The translations under genes and the position numbers were made by a program. DNA of 41,626 nucleotides, taken from contig NZ_CBTK010000246.1 in the NCBI RefSeq assembly GCF_000531125.1, positions 1-41,626 on the forward strand. Reading direction: 5' to 3'. The stretch is from Candidatus Contendobacter odensis Run_B_J11. GTDB taxonomy: Bacteria; Pseudomonadota; Gammaproteobacteria; Competibacterales; Competibacteraceae. Below are positions 8,928 to 18,698 of this stretch, one piece after another (position 1 is the first letter of the stretch; each line of letters begins with the position of its first letter). Under the pieces are notes generated by a model, which saw nothing but the letters and a program-made list of their open reading frames with translations, was not told the origin of the DNA and did no database searches.

Positions 8928-10198
8928 AATTGCTGGTTGGCATTATCGTTACCCTGTTTACTTCGGTCTGGGTGGCCTTGTCACTTCGGCAGGATCCCGG
9001 CTATGCCATGATCAGTTTCGGCGAGTGGTCCATTGAGACCAGTCTCGCCTTTTTCGTCATAGTGCTGATCCTGTCGTTTCTGGCGTTTTATGCGCTGCTC
9101 CGGCTGAGCGTTCGGCTGTGGCAAACGCCGGGTCAGACTTTGGCTGCCCATCGGCGGCGGTTGCACAACAAAGCCCGGCGCCTGTTTGAACTGGGCAGTC
9201 GGCAAATGGCTGCCGGACAGTGGATTACCGCAGAGAAAACCCTGCTCAAGGGTGCGGAACACAGCGAAACGCCCGCCCTGCATTATCTGAGCGCGGCACG
9301 AGCCATTCACCCTCTCAACGACATGAAGTGGCGCCGCGACCTGCATTTGCGCCAGGCTGAGGATTCGCTGGATGCCGATCCGCTCACGGTGCAACTGGCT
9401 CGTGCGGAATTTCTGCTGGACGACCGCCAGGCCGAGCAGGCGCGCCCCATTCTGGAATCGCTGTATGTGCTCCATCCCCGCCACCCCGGCGTATTGCAAT
9501 ATCTGGCCAAGGCGTACCAGCAACTCGGCGTCTGGGAGCTATTGCGAAAACTGCTGCCCGAATTGCACAAGCAGAAAGCGCTCGGCCCTGAACGGTTCGC
9601 GGAGATCCAGAGCGCGGTTTACCACGCCCTGCTCCAAAGCGCCGCCGCCAGTGGATCGCTGGAATCCTTGCGCACGCTATGGAAACAGACACCAGCGGTT
9701 TTGCGCGAGGAAGACGAAGCGTATCTGGTTGAATACGCCACCGCCCTGTGTGATTGCGAAGCCGCTGCCGATGCCGAGACTTTGCTGCGTGAAGCAATCA
9801 ATCGGCGCTGGAGCCAGCAACTGGTGGTCGGTTACGGGATGTTGGGACGGGGCAACGCGACGGCGCAATTGGCTGCCGCCGAGAGCTGGCTGGTTCAGCA
9901 TGGCGACGATCCACATTTGCTGTTAACGCTAGGCCGACTGGCCAAGCGCTGCCAGCAGAATGCCAAGGCCCGTGACTATCTGGAACGCAGCATCCAAATC
10001 ATGCCGACCCCGGACGCTTATCAGGAACTGGGCGAGTTGCTGGAATCCCTGCATGAGCTGACTCACGCCGGCCAATGCTTCCATGCCGGACTGCGGCTGC
10101 TGGTCGGCAAGCCGCAGGAGAAACAGGGTGCGATGCTGCCTGCCGCCGAAGTGTCGCAGCAGTTACAGCGACCGATGGGGCCGGCCATAGCCACCTGA
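8924..10198 (+). CDS. hemY: HemY protein, TPR-containing inner-membrane protein
   Basis: This is the gammaproteobacterial HemY, not the Bacillus protoporphyrinogen oxidase of the same name. Two membrane helices lie at about residues 3-20 and 40-61, followed by the HemY_N signature (RLHNKARRLFELGSRQMAAGQWITAEKTLLKGAEHSETPALHYLSAARA, given here as a region near residues 84-130). Helical TPR-type repeats run to the C-terminus (VLHPRHPGVLQYLAKAY, HLLLTLGRLAKRC). It ends the hemCDXY operon. The cytosolic or periplasmic TPR part probably mediates protein contacts; deletion phenotypes in E. coli touch tetrapyrrole levels, but no reaction is known. Confidence 0.93.
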   Translation: MKLLVGIIVTLFTSVWVALSLRQDPGYAMISFGEWSIETSLAFFVIVLILSFLAFYALLRLSVRLWQTPGQTLAAHRRRLHNKARRLFELGSRQMAAGQWITAEKTLLKGAEHSETPALHYLSAARAIHPLNDMKWRRDLHLRQAEDSLDADPLTVQLARAEFLLDDRQAEQARPILESLYVLHPRHPGVLQYLAKAYQQLGVWELLRKLLPELHKQKALGPERFAEIQSAVYHALLQSAAASGSLESLRTLWKQTPAVLREEDEAYLVEYATALCDCEAAADAETLLREAINRRWSQQLVVGYGMLGRGNATAQLAAAESWLVQHGDDPHLLLTLGRLAKRCQQNAKARDYLERSIQIMPTPDAYQELGELLESLHELTHAGQCFHAGLRLLVGKPQEKQGAMLPAAEVSQQLQRPMGPAIAT

Positions 10199-10288
10199 AT
10201 CTGCTCATCCTCTGGCTGGCGGGCGATCAGAAGATTGCTCGCTGGTTTGGAGAGATTCTTCTCCGTCTCACCGCGACTCAACCAACCC

Positions 10289-11188
10289 TTATTTTTCTGA
10301 AAAGGCTTGTTTCATGGTAGTGTCGGTTATGACGCAGCCGGCGCGGCGCAATTCCGTGATCTGATCTGTACCGATCACCTGATGGAACTCCTGATCGAGA
10401 TCGATAGCGCCTGCTTTATGGCCGCGATAAAAATAGCGCCAGTGCGAACCTTCCTTCTCCGGGCTGCCCTTATTTGCTTCGAGCGCTGCGCCACTCTGTA
10501 GCATCTTGCGGATGAACTGTTCTTTGCTTCTGATGCTGTAATGATAAAGCCGGATCGTCTTTGATCTTTCTCTGGTTTCATCACTCATTTCCACGCCGTG
10601 ATTGCCGGGAGTGATTATCCGGTAGCCTTGAGTCCGGTGAATCACCTTGCTGGTCGGCTTGGTGAAAAGAACATTGTAGCCTTTGAACCCGAATTTTTTC
10701 GGCACGGCTTGCCTGACGCAATCGGTCGCGGTCCAGAACTCACCGTTCGCTGCGGGCAGCATCATGTAGGACGGGCAATGAATTTTGCCGGCCCGGCTGC
10801 GCGCCAATTCATTTCGCAAAGAACCGCTGGCTGTGTACCAGAATTCATCGGCATCGCTGTTAATGCAGTAGTCAGCATGATACCTGTCGCGGGCCAGTTC
10901 GATCATCCGGTGAACCCAAGCCACCTGATCAAAAGCAACTCCCGGCTCGTCGATTAACGCAAGGATGACACCTTCTTTCTTATACTGCTCCAGAATGTCG
11001 CGGGTTCCATCACCGGATTGGTGATCGGTGACAATCAATCCGTCTATATCCCTATTGGCATGATAGCGCAGATGCCGTTCAATGATATCGGCTTCATCCC
11101 GCACCAGGAGGGTCATGATCACTGTTGGCCGCTTGATGCGCGGTTTGCGATTGAGAAAGCTGTAGAAAGGGATGAATATCTTTTTCAT
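10289..11188 (-). CDS. Glycosyltransferase family 2-type protein (Glyco_tranf_2_4-like)
   Basis: The sequence starts with a GT-A fold of the kind used by family-2 glycosyltransferases: VIMTLLVRDEADIIERHLRYH, then a turn GLIVTDHQSGDGTRDIL, and a D-x-D motif in CINSDADEFW that would bind the nucleotide-sugar and metal. Later, LYHYSIRSKEQFIRKM is typical of the PF13704-like subgroup of glycosyltransferase-like proteins. The frame could begin at 11221, but ATG 11188 (MKKIFIPFYSFL) has an AAGGA site at good spacing. No membrane helix is seen. It is a lone gene between hemY and the reductase; the sugar and acceptor are unknown. A surface polysaccharide role would fit the epimerase and PEP-CTERM gene elsewhere in the window. 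Confidence 0.85.
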   Translation of the reverse strand: MKKIFIPFYSFLNRKPRIKRPTVIMTLLVRDEADIIERHLRYHANRDIDGLIVTDHQSGDGTRDILEQYKKEGVILALIDEPGVAFDQVAWVHRMIELARDRYHADYCINSDADEFWYTASGSLRNELARSRAGKIHCPSYMMLPAANGEFWTATDCVRQAVPKKFGFKGYNVLFTKPTSKVIHRTQGYRIITPGNHGVEMSDETRERSKTIRLYHYSIRSKEQFIRKMLQSGAALEANKGSPEKEGSHWRYFYRGHKAGAIDLDQEFHQVIGTDQITELRRAGCVITDTTMKQAFSEK

Positions 11189-11236
11189 GTCGATCCTTGT
11201 CACTGACCTGCTGCTAAGCAAATAGCAGAACCGGTT

Positions 11237-12253
11237 TCAATGCGACGCAAACTCGAAAGAATCGTAGAACAATTGTTCAACCGGCAACCCCCGGTCGGCG
11301 AAAGCCACTTTAGCGGCGTCGATCATCAGTGGCGGGCCGCTCATGTAGACCTCGTGACCGCTCAAATCGGGATAATCGTGAGTAACCGCTTCATGCACCC
11401 AGCCGGTACCGCCTTCCCAGTCGTCTTCCGGGCGCGGTTCTGACAGAACCGGGGTGTAGCGGAACTGCGGGTGTTGTTCCGCCCAACGGCGCGGCAACTC
11501 GTCCAGATACAAATCTGCTTTCGCCCGCGCACCCCAGTACAGGTGCAGCGGTCGATCCAGCCCAATATGGAAAGCGTGTTCCAGCATTCCCTTGAGCGGC
11601 GCAAAGCCGGTACCGCCACCGATGAGAATGATCGGGCGCGGTGAATCCTCGCGCAGAAAGAAGGTTCCCAGCGGTCCCTGAAACCGCAGCAGCGCCTTAT
11701 CCTTCATTTTGTTGAAAACATAGTCGGTGAAGAAACCACCGGGCACCCGCCGAATGTGCAATTCCAGCCATTCATCGGCGTGGGGCGGATTCGCCAGCGA
11801 GAAGCTGCGCCGCCGGCCATCAGCCAGCAGAATATCTAGGTACTGCCCGGCCAGAAATTGCAGGCGCTCAATATTCGGGAGCTTCAAATACAGCCGCATT
11901 ACATCCGGCGCCAACAACTCCCGCCGCTCCACCCGGCACGGCAGCGTCTTGACCGGAAGATTCTGCCCCGCCTTGACCTCGCGAGCTTCGATCACCAGGT
12001 CCGAGCGCGGCTGAACCTGACACAGCAATGCCTTGCCCTCGGCCTGTTCACGCTCGCTGATGCCAGGCGGCTTGTCGTTGGGATAAACAACTTCGCCGGA
12101 AAGAATCGTGCCCATGCAGGAGCCGCAAGCACCATTGCGGCAACCGTAAGGTAATACGCTACCCTTTTCGCGCAAGGCGGCATCCAGCACTGATTCATGC
12201 GCTGCGACCTGGAAGTGATGACCACTCGGCTGGATGGTGACCTGATAAGGCAT
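11237..12253 (-). CDS. 2Fe-2S/FAD/NAD(P)H oxidoreductase (CDP-glucoseen reductase-like)
   Basis: The protein has an N-terminal plant-type ferredoxin domain with C38, C43, C46 and C78 as cluster ligands (PYGCRNGACGSCMGT ... ALLCQV). An FAD domain follows (RRSFSLANPP, HIRRVPGGFFTDYV), then an NAD(P) domain (ILIGGGTGFAPLKGML, YMSGPPLMIDAA). This layout matches the family annotated as CDP-6-deoxy-delta-3,4-glucoseen reductase, though the gene commonly sits beside ubiD in proteobacteria and probably feeds electrons to another enzyme. No sugar-dehydratase partner is seen nearby. The ATG at 12253 has AGGAGA in front. It is 72 bases downstream of ubiD on the same strand, likely one transcript. Confidence 0.9.
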   Translation of the reverse strand: MPYQVTIQPSGHHFQVAAHESVLDAALREKGSVLPYGCRNGACGSCMGTILSGEVVYPNDKPPGISEREQAEGKALLCQVQPRSDLVIEAREVKAGQNLPVKTLPCRVERRELLAPDVMRLYLKLPNIERLQFLAGQYLDILLADGRRRSFSLANPPHADEWLELHIRRVPGGFFTDYVFNKMKDKALLRFQGPLGTFFLREDSPRPIILIGGGTGFAPLKGMLEHAFHIGLDRPLHLYWGARAKADLYLDELPRRWAEQHPQFRYTPVLSEPRPEDDWEGGTGWVHEAVTHDYPDLSGHEVYMSGPPLMIDAAKVAFADRGLPVEQLFYDSFEFASH

Positions 12254-12325
12254 GGCAGAGTTATCTCCTGTTTGAAATACGCACCGGCTGATTAGAAGTG
12301 GATTCCTCCACGCGGTTCACCGGAT

Positions 12326-13789
12326 TCACAATCCCAACTCATTCCACAACGCATCCACCCGCTGTTTCACCGCCGCACTCATAGCAATCGGCCGGCCCCA
12401 TTCACGACGGGTCTCCCCCCGCCATTTGTTGGTAGCGTCGAAGCCGATCTTGGAACCCAATCCTGACACCGGCGAGGCGAAATCCAGATAATCAATCGGT
12501 GTATTCTCGATCATTACGGTATCCCGCACCGGGTCCATCCGCGTCGTCATCGCCCAGATCACGTCTTTCCAATCACGGGCGTTCACGTCATCGTCCACCA
12601 CGATCACGAACTTGGTGTACATGAACTGGCGCAGAAATGACCATACCCCCAGCATGATTCGCTTGGCGTGACCGGGATATTGCTTGTGCATCGAGACTAT
12701 CGCCAGCCGATAAGAACAGCCTTCCGGCGGTAAATAGAAATCGGTAATTTCGGGAAACTGCTTCTGCAAAATCGGCACAAACACTTCGTTCAGCGCCACG
12801 CCCAGAATGGCGGGTTCATCCGGTGGCCGACCGGTGTAGGTACTGTGATAAATCGGATTTTCGCGGTGAGTCATGCGATCAATGGTAAATACCGGAAACT
12901 GATCCATTTCGTTGTAATAGCCGGTGTGATCACCAAACGGCCCTTCCATTGCGGTTTCATCGGGGGCAATGTGGCCTTCCAGCACCAATTCAGCGCTGGC
13001 CGGCACCTGCAACTCATTACCCAGACATTGGGCCAACTCAGTACGGGAACCGCGCAGCAAGCCGGCGAAAGCGTATTCCGACAGCGTGTCCGGCACCGGC
13101 GTTACCGCAGCCAGAATCGTGGCTGGATCAGCGCCTAACGCCACTGCTAGCGGAAACGGCTCGCCGGGCCGAGCCTGTTGCCATTCGCGAAAATCCAGCG
13201 CCCCGCCGCGATGCGCCAGCCAACGCATGATGACCTTATTGCGACCGATCACTTGCTGGCGGTAGATGCCGAGATTCTGCCGCAGCTTATGCGGGCCTTT
13301 CGTCACCACCAGACCCCAGGTAATCAGCGGCCCGGCGTCTTCTGGCCAGCAGTGCTGCACCGGCAACCGGGCCAAATCCACATCGGATTCTTCGATCACC
13401 CGTTCCTGACACGGTGGCCGGCTGATCTTCTTTGGGGCCATGTCCAGCACTTTTTTGAAAATCGGCAGCTTGTCCCAGGCATCACGCCAGCCTTTAGGTG
13501 GTTCCGGTTCCTTGAGAAAGGCGAGCAGCTTGCCGACTTCACGCAGCGCCGCCACCTCGTCCTCGCCCATCCCCAGCGCCACCCGGCGCGGCGTCCCGAA
13601 CAGATTGGTGAGTACCGGGATGGTATGACCCTTGGGATTCTCAAACAGGATCGCCGGTCCGCCCGCCCGCAGTACTCGGTCGCAAATTTCGGTCATTTCC
13701 AGCACTGGATCCACGGTGACGCGAACTCGCTTGAGTTCGCCGATTCGCTCCAATTGGGCCATAAAATCGCGCAAGTCCTTGTATTGCAT
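12326..13789 (-). CDS. ubiD: 4-hydroxy-3-polyprenylbenzoate decarboxylase UbiD
   Basis: UbiD removes the carboxyl group of 3-polyprenyl-4-hydroxybenzoate in ubiquinone synthesis, using the prenylated FMN made by UbiX. The 487-residue sequence has the family start ([22 protein letters not shown]), the prFMN/metal-binding region ([26 protein letters not shown]), the catalytic E-x-x-E-type segment near [12 protein letters not shown], and the late [17 protein letters not shown]. Length is close to E. coli (497). ubiX is not in the window. The 240-bp gap upstream separates it from the divergent TRAP genes. Confidence 0.96.
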   Translation of the reverse strand: MQYKDLRDFMAQLERIGELKRVRVTVDPVLEMTEICDRVLRAGGPAILFENPKGHTIPVLTNLFGTPRRVALGMGEDEVAALREVGKLLAFLKEPEPPKGWRDAWDKLPIFKKVLDMAPKKISRPPCQERVIEESDVDLARLPVQHCWPEDAGPLITWGLVVTKGPHKLRQNLGIYRQQVIGRNKVIMRWLAHRGGALDFREWQQARPGEPFPLAVALGADPATILAAVTPVPDTLSEYAFAGLLRGSRTELAQCLGNELQVPASAELVLEGHIAPDETAMEGPFGDHTGYYNEMDQFPVFTIDRMTHRENPIYHSTYTGRPPDEPAILGVALNEVFVPILQKQFPEITDFYLPPEGCSYRLAIVSMHKQYPGHAKRIMLGVWSFLRQFMYTKFVIVVDDDVNARDWKDVIWAMTTRMDPVRDTVMIENTPIDYLDFASPVSGLGSKIGFDATNKWRGETRREWGRPIAMSAAVKQRVDALWNELGL

Positions 13790-14029
13790 AAATCACATCT
13801 CGTGAGAGTCGGAAAAGGGCCGGATGGAGCGGCCGGGACGATCATTCTAGCAGTGGGGAATGCGGATCGATGGCGACTATTATTCAGTTCCCGTTGCCGT
13901 GACTACGGTCGTTACAGGCGTGTTGGCGGCTACACTGGATAAGATTTGGATTGACCAGAGTTTGAAGGCGAAGCGCTTTTTTTGCGCCAGCCCGCTTTTT
14001 CTCGCGCCATTCCCCTCTTTGGAGATGAC

Positions 14030-14563
14030 ATGAAGTTTCTGCTCCGCATCGCGGCGGCTATTGACGCCCTCAATACGGCTCTTGGTCGCTGGATAAGCTG
14101 GCTGATCCTGTTTTGCACCTTGATCAGCGCGCTCGCCGCCACCTTGCGCTATGTCTTCGACTGGGGATCGAACGCCCTGCTGGAAGCGCAATGGTTCATG
14201 TTCGGGCTGATATTCCTGTTTTGTGCCGCCTGGACCCTGCGCTTAGGCGGGCATGTCCGCATTGATATTCTCTCTTCGCGCTTATCACCGAGGGCGCGAG
14301 TGTGGATCGACCTCTTCGGGACGCTGCTGTTTCTGCTGCCGGTCTGTCTGCTGATCGCGGTTGATTCCTGGAACTTCTTTTTGATCGCTTATCAGACCCG
14401 TGAAGTCTCGCCGAATCCAGGTGGGTTGGCGTGGTGGCCGCTCAAGTTTGCTATTCCGACCGCGTTTATTCTGCTCAGCCTGCAAGGCATCTCCGAAATC
14501 ATCAAGCACATCGCTGCGCTGACCGGTGAGCGACCGCTGCCCGATTTCAAGGGCGGGCACTGA
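14030..14563 (+). CDS. TRAP transporter small permease subunit (DctQ-like)
   Basis: The 177-residue protein has four hydrophobic segments: WLILFCTLISALAATLRYVF, ALLEAQWFMFGLIFLFCAAWTL, a helix at FGTLLFLLPVCLLIAV, and FAIPTAFILLSLQG. The GHVRIDIL motif between the second and third is a DctQ hallmark. Together with the large permease it couples substrate uptake to a sodium or proton gradient. The ATG at 14030 is preceded by GGAG five bases away; the frame extends further upstream but without similarity. Its stop is one base before the start of the large permease. Confidence 0.93.
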   Translation: MKFLLRIAAAIDALNTALGRWISWLILFCTLISALAATLRYVFDWGSNALLEAQWFMFGLIFLFCAAWTLRLGGHVRIDILSSRLSPRARVWIDLFGTLLFLLPVCLLIAVDSWNFFLIAYQTREVSPNPGGLAWWPLKFAIPTAFILLSLQGISEIIKHIAALTGERPLPDFKGGH

Positions 14564-14564
14564 C

Positions 14565-16028
14565 ATGGCCGCGTTCCTGATCGCCAATATGGCGCCGATC
14601 ATGTTTTCGGCGCTGGTGCTGTTCCTGCTGATCGGCTATCCAGTGGCGTTCTCACTGGCGGCGGTCGGCATCGCCTTCGGCCTGATCGGCATCGAACTCG
14701 GCCTGCTCACGCCGAATCTGCTGCAAGCCCTGCCCGACCGGGTGTTCGGGATCATGAAGAACGAGATTTTGCTGGCGATTCCATTCTTCACCTTCATGGG
14801 GCTGGTGCTGGAACGCAGCGGCATGGCCGAAGCGCTGCTCGACACTATCGGCCAGTTGTTTGGCAGGATTCGCGGCGGCTTGGCCTATGCAGTGATTTTC
14901 GTTGGCGCACTGTTGGCGGCTACGACCGGGGTAGTTGCCGCGTCTGTCATTGCCATGGGGCTGATTTCATTGCCGATCATGTTGCGCTATGGCTATGACA
15001 AGGCATTGGCCGCCGGGGTGATCGCGGCTTCCGGCACTCTGGCGCAGATCATTCCGCCGTCGCTGGTGCTGATCGTGATGGCCGATGTCCTCGGGCGCTC
15101 GGTCGGCGATATGTACATGGGCGCGTTCATCCCCGGCTTGATCCTGACCGGGTTGTATGTGCTGTGGGTTTTTCTGAATACCTGGTTCCGTCCCCATGTT
15201 GCCCCGGCCTTGCCGCCGGAAGCTCGCACCCTGCGCGGCTGGGCGTTGGCGCAACGGGTGGCTGTTACCATGGTGCCGCCGTTGACGCTGATTTTTCTGG
15301 TGCTGGGCAGCATCTTTATCGGTTGGGCCACTCCCACCGAAGGCGGCGCATTAGGCGCAGTCGGCGCGCTGCTGCTGGCCGGGATCAAGCGCAAGCTGGA
15401 TCGCAAATTGTTGACTCAGGCAATGGAAGCCACCGCCAAGATCACCAGTTTCGTGGTGTTTATCCTGATTGGCTCCAGTGTATTCAGCCTGGTATTTCGT
15501 GGGGTCAACGGTGATTTGTGGGTAGAGCATCTCTTGCTCGATCTGCCCGGTGGTCAACTGGGCTTTTTAATCGTGGTGAACGTGCTGGTATTTCTGCTGG
15601 CGTTCTTCCTCGATTTCTTCGAGATCAGCTTCATCATCCTGCCGCTGTTGGCCCCGGTCGCGGAAAAGCTCGGCATTGATCTGGTGTGGTTCGGCATCCT
15701 GATGGGCGTGAATATGCAGACTTCGTTCATGCACCCGCCATTCGGCTTTGCGCTGTTCTATCTGCGTAGCGTTGCGCCACCCACCATCAAAACCAGTGAC
15801 ATTTATTGGGGCGCGGTGCCGTTTGTGGTGATTCAAGTGATCATGGTGGCGCTGATCATTGCGTTTCCGGCGCTGGTGACGGTTGGACTTGACCGTCCTG
15901 TTCATTCGGGTCAACCGGCGCAGGTGCAAATGCTGGGACAGCCGGACGACTCCGGCAGTTATAACCCGCCTTCCAGCCAGGACGATGCCGCTGATCTGTT
16001 CAAACCGTTGCCCAAACCCGCCCAGTAA
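14565..16028 (+). CDS. TRAP transporter large permease subunit (DctM-like)
   Basis: This is the main membrane subunit, with 12 or more helices across 487 residues. Family features include MFSALVLFLLIGYPVAFSLAAVG at the N-terminus, AIPFFTFMGLVLERSGMAEALLD, TTGVVAASVIAMGLISLPIML, and GTLAQIIPPSLVLIVMADVLG. The ATG at 14565 begins right after the small-subunit stop. It is longer than the common 425 residues because of a polar tail of about 55 residues (from VHSGQPAQVQ, Gln/Pro/Ser/Asp-rich), which is seen in the mannitol/chloroaromatic or 2-oxoacid-type subgroup. It is followed by a strong hairpin terminator shared with the convergent binding-protein gene. Confidence 0.94.
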   Translation: MAAFLIANMAPIMFSALVLFLLIGYPVAFSLAAVGIAFGLIGIELGLLTPNLLQALPDRVFGIMKNEILLAIPFFTFMGLVLERSGMAEALLDTIGQLFGRIRGGLAYAVIFVGALLAATTGVVAASVIAMGLISLPIMLRYGYDKALAAGVIAASGTLAQIIPPSLVLIVMADVLGRSVGDMYMGAFIPGLILTGLYVLWVFLNTWFRPHVAPALPPEARTLRGWALAQRVAVTMVPPLTLIFLVLGSIFIGWATPTEGGALGAVGALLLAGIKRKLDRKLLTQAMEATAKITSFVVFILIGSSVFSLVFRGVNGDLWVEHLLLDLPGGQLGFLIVVNVLVFLLAFFLDFFEISFIILPLLAPVAEKLGIDLVWFGILMGVNMQTSFMHPPFGFALFYLRSVAPPTIKTSDIYWGAVPFVVIQVIMVALIIAFPALVTVGLDRPVHSGQPAQVQMLGQPDDSGSYNPPSSQDDAADLFKPLPKPAQ

Positions 16029-16039
16029 TTGGGCGTAAA

Positions 16040-16063
16040 AAAACCCGGTAATCACCGGGTTTT
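16040..16063. terminator. Bidirectional rho-independent terminator between TRAP genes
   Basis: A perfect 10-bp stem (AAAACCCGGT / ACCGGGTTTT) with AATC loop lies between the convergent large permease gene and binding-protein gene. A-tract on one side and T-tract on the other allow termination in both directions. Confidence 0.9.
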
Positions 16064-16083
16064 GGCAAGGTGTGGAACCGCTC

Positions 16084-17208
16084 CTATTTCTTCACCCGCA
16101 ACTGCGCCTGCATGAAGTTAGCCAGCGTCCCCTCGGCCAAGCCAGACCAAATATCGGAGGTTTGCTGGAAGGCGTGCATTGAATCGTAGATCTTCTTGAA
16201 GTCGGGATTCTTGGCCGATTCTGCGGCGTAAATCTTCTGCGCAATCTCATAAGCCTCTTTCAGCACGTCGTCGGGATAGCGGCGAAGCTGAGTGCCATTC
16301 TGTGCCAGCCGCTGGATGGCCAGCGGATTCTTGGCATCGTAAGCCGCCAGCATGGTGCTATTAGCTTCAGCCGCCGCCGCTTCAAATGCGGCCTGATAAG
16401 GTTTAGGCAATTTTTCCCACTGTTCCTTGTTGACGTAGAACGACAGCACTGGACCTGGCTCCCACCAGCCGGGGTAGTAATAGAACTTGGCAACCTTGTA
16501 GAAACCCAGCTTTTCATCATCGTAGGGGCCAACCCACTCGGCAGCGTCAATCGCGCCGCGTTCTAGCGCCGGGTAAATTTCACCGCCGGGCAAGGATTGC
16601 GGCACCGCGCCCAGCGCTGAGAATACCTCCGCGCCGAAGCCGGGGATGCGGATTTTCAGGCCCTTGAGTTCATCCAGTGACTTGATTTCCTTGCGGAACC
16701 AGCCGCCCATCTGAGTGCCGGTATTGCCGCCGGGGAAATTGACCACGTTGTACTTGGCGAAAAGCTCACGCAGCAAGGGCAGCCCTTCACCGTAGTTAAC
16801 CCAAGCGTTCATCTGCCGGGCATTGAGGCCAAACGGTACGGTGCAGTCCAGCGAAAGTGCTTTATTCTTGCCGTGAAAGTAGTACGAAGCGGTATGGCAA
16901 ACCTCGACCGTGTTCTGTTGCACCGCATCCAACACTCCAAACGGCGGCACAATCTCGCCGCCGGCGAAGACGCGGATTTCAAATTTGCCCTCGGTAATTT
17001 CCGCGATCCGCTTGGACAGCACCTCACCGGCTCCGTAAATGGTGTCCAGACTCTTGGGGAAGCTCGACGCCATTCGCCATTTGAGGGTCGGCAACGCGGT
17101 GGGGGTTGGTTGCGGAGAGGGTGACTGGGCGATGACGGGAAGAGCGGTCGTTCCCGCCACGGCAGCCAGACCTAATCCAGCCTGTTTGATGAACTCGCGA
17201 CGCTGCAT
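16084..17208 (-). CDS. TRAP transporter substrate-binding protein (DctP/TakP-like)
   Basis: The periplasmic receptor of the TRAP system. From ATG 17208 the protein opens with a Tat signal (RREFIKQAGLGLAAVAG) and cleavage near PVIAQ, followed by a Pro/Thr linker. The mature part begins LKWRMASSFPKSLDTIYGAGEVLSK and has VPFGLNARQMNAWVNYGEGL, GTQMGGWFRKEIKSLDELKGLKIRIPG as regions, and WVGPYDDEKLGFYKVAKFYYYPGWWEPG. This resembles the TakP subgroup that binds 2-oxo acids such as pyruvate, so a small organic acid is a likely substrate; that is inference. A strong GGAGG site supports the start. The gene points toward the permease genes and shares their terminator, so it is expressed separately. Confidence 0.93.
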   Translation of the reverse strand: MQRREFIKQAGLGLAAVAGTTALPVIAQSPSPQPTPTALPTLKWRMASSFPKSLDTIYGAGEVLSKRIAEITEGKFEIRVFAGGEIVPPFGVLDAVQQNTVEVCHTASYYFHGKNKALSLDCTVPFGLNARQMNAWVNYGEGLPLLRELFAKYNVVNFPGGNTGTQMGGWFRKEIKSLDELKGLKIRIPGFGAEVFSALGAVPQSLPGGEIYPALERGAIDAAEWVGPYDDEKLGFYKVAKFYYYPGWWEPGPVLSFYVNKEQWEKLPKPYQAAFEAAAAEANSTMLAAYDAKNPLAIQRLAQNGTQLRRYPDDVLKEAYEIAQKIYAAESAKNPDFKKIYDSMHAFQQTSDIWSGLAEGTLANFMQAQLRVKK

Positions 17209-17353
17209 GGGTTCCTCCGTAGTTGTGAATTTTTGGCTTTTTGCGATGAGCGGCGCGCCAATGTCCATAGACACACCGCAGTTTGTCAGCATTGGACGGT
17301 CTGTTTAACTTTATCAGACCGATGCCGGATTACACTCCAAGCGACGTAGCTTT

Positions 17354-17382
17354 TTGACAATTGAATGAAATTGACTTAAATT
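17354..17382 (+). promoter_or_regulatory. Candidate sigma-70 promoter for rtcB
   Basis: TTGACA (17354-17359), a 17-bp spacer and TAAATT (17377-17382) form a near-consensus promoter about 50 bases before the rtcB ATG, in an AT-rich stretch. In E. coli rtcB is instead driven by sigma-54 with RtcR; no such site was seen here. Confidence 0.5.
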
Positions 17383-17435
17383 TCAAACAGTTTAGCGTTT
17401 AATTTTTCCCGTAATTATTGCAGTGAGTCACCATC

Positions 17436-18635
17436 ATGCCGATTCAGCGAATCATTATCCAAGGCAAAGTTCCAGTCAAAATCTACACCGATGATGTGGA
17501 TTCACCAGCCGTGAAGCAACTGGTCAATATCGCGCAATTACCCTTCATTCATAGCCATGTGGCGGCAATGCCCGATGTTCATGTCGGTATTGGCGCGACG
17601 GTGGGCGCAGTTATTCCCACCAAGGGTGCGATTATTCCAGCGGCGGTCGGGGTAGATATTGGGTGCGGGATGGTCGCTACCCGTCTCAGCCTCACCGCCA
17701 GCCAGTTGCCGGATAACCTGCGGCCCTTGCGCACCGCTATCGAGGCGGCAGTGCCAGTGGGTTTCGCCATGCACCCGAACGGTCCCGGCGTACCGGCTTC
17801 GGCGGTGCATGCACTATCGGGCGGTCTGGATCGCATCGTTCACAAACACCCAGGCATCCTAAAAATGCAGAAAAATTCCGAGCGCACTTGGGCGCAGCAA
17901 TTAGGCACTCTCGGCGGTGGCAATCACTTCATCGAACTGTGTCTGGACGAGAACCAGGACGTGTGGGTGATGCTGCATTCCGGCAGTCGCGGCATCGGCA
18001 ACGTTATTGGCCGCTATTTCATCGAACTGGCGCGTAAGGATATGGGTCAGCATCTTGCCAATTTGCCTGACCGTGATTTGGCCTATTTGCAAGAAGGCGC
18101 AGCACATTTCGACGACTATGTGACGGCGGTGCAATGGGCGCAGGATTACGCGATGACTAATCGCCGCGAGATGATGCGGCTGATTCTGGATGCGCTGATG
18201 CGGCAATTGCCGCCGTTTACTCTGACTCGGGAGGCTATTAACTGCCATCATAATTACGTCACAGTGGAACGGCATTTCGGAGAAGATTTATTCATCACCC
18301 GCAAAGGCGCTATTCGCGCTGGTGTGGGTGATCTGGGAATCATTCCCGGCAGCATGGGCGCCAAGTCCTACATCGTGCGGGGCAAGGGCGAACCAGAATC
18401 GTTCTGCTCCTGTTCGCATGGCGCGGGACGACGGATGAGCCGGGGTCAGGCCAAGAAGAAGTTTGATCAGCAGGATTTAATCGATCAAACCGTTGGCGTG
18501 GAATGCCGTAAGGACAGCGGTGTGCTGGACGAAATTCCGGGCGCGTACAAGCCGATTGACGAGGTGATGGCTAACCAGTCCGATCTGGTTGAAGTGGTGC
18601 ATACCCTCAAGCAAGTGGTGTGCGTCAAGGGCTGA
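17436..18635 (+). CDS. rtcB: RNA-splicing ligase RtcB
   Basis: RtcB joins 2',3'-cyclic-phosphate or 3'-phosphate RNA ends to 5'-OH ends with GTP and manganese. The 399-residue sequence has all main metal and catalytic residues: D74 and C77 in VGVDIGCGM, N163-H164 in GTLGGGNHFIEL, H181 in MLHSGSRGIGN, the NCHHNYV segment, and H328 in FCSCSHGAGRRMSR, the histidine that becomes guanylylated. E. coli RtcB is 408 aa. Neither the cyclase rtcA nor the regulator rtcR is next to it; the gene appears to be monocistronic. Confidence 0.97.
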   Translation: MPIQRIIIQGKVPVKIYTDDVDSPAVKQLVNIAQLPFIHSHVAAMPDVHVGIGATVGAVIPTKGAIIPAAVGVDIGCGMVATRLSLTASQLPDNLRPLRTAIEAAVPVGFAMHPNGPGVPASAVHALSGGLDRIVHKHPGILKMQKNSERTWAQQLGTLGGGNHFIELCLDENQDVWVMLHSGSRGIGNVIGRYFIELARKDMGQHLANLPDRDLAYLQEGAAHFDDYVTAVQWAQDYAMTNRREMMRLILDALMRQLPPFTLTREAINCHHNYVTVERHFGEDLFITRKGAIRAGVGDLGIIPGSMGAKSYIVRGKGEPESFCSCSHGAGRRMSRGQAKKKFDQQDLIDQTVGVECRKDSGVLDEIPGAYKPIDEVMANQSDLVEVVHTLKQVVCVKG

Positions 18636-18698
18636 AGCAAAAAAACCTTAATTTTATTGACCTATTCCGTATCCCTATACTAGGGTAATAGTTTAGTA

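Noticed and set aside
18673-18685. CCCTATACTAGGG as rtcB terminator
   Set aside because: Only a 5-bp stem with a 3-base loop and no T-tract; too weak to call.
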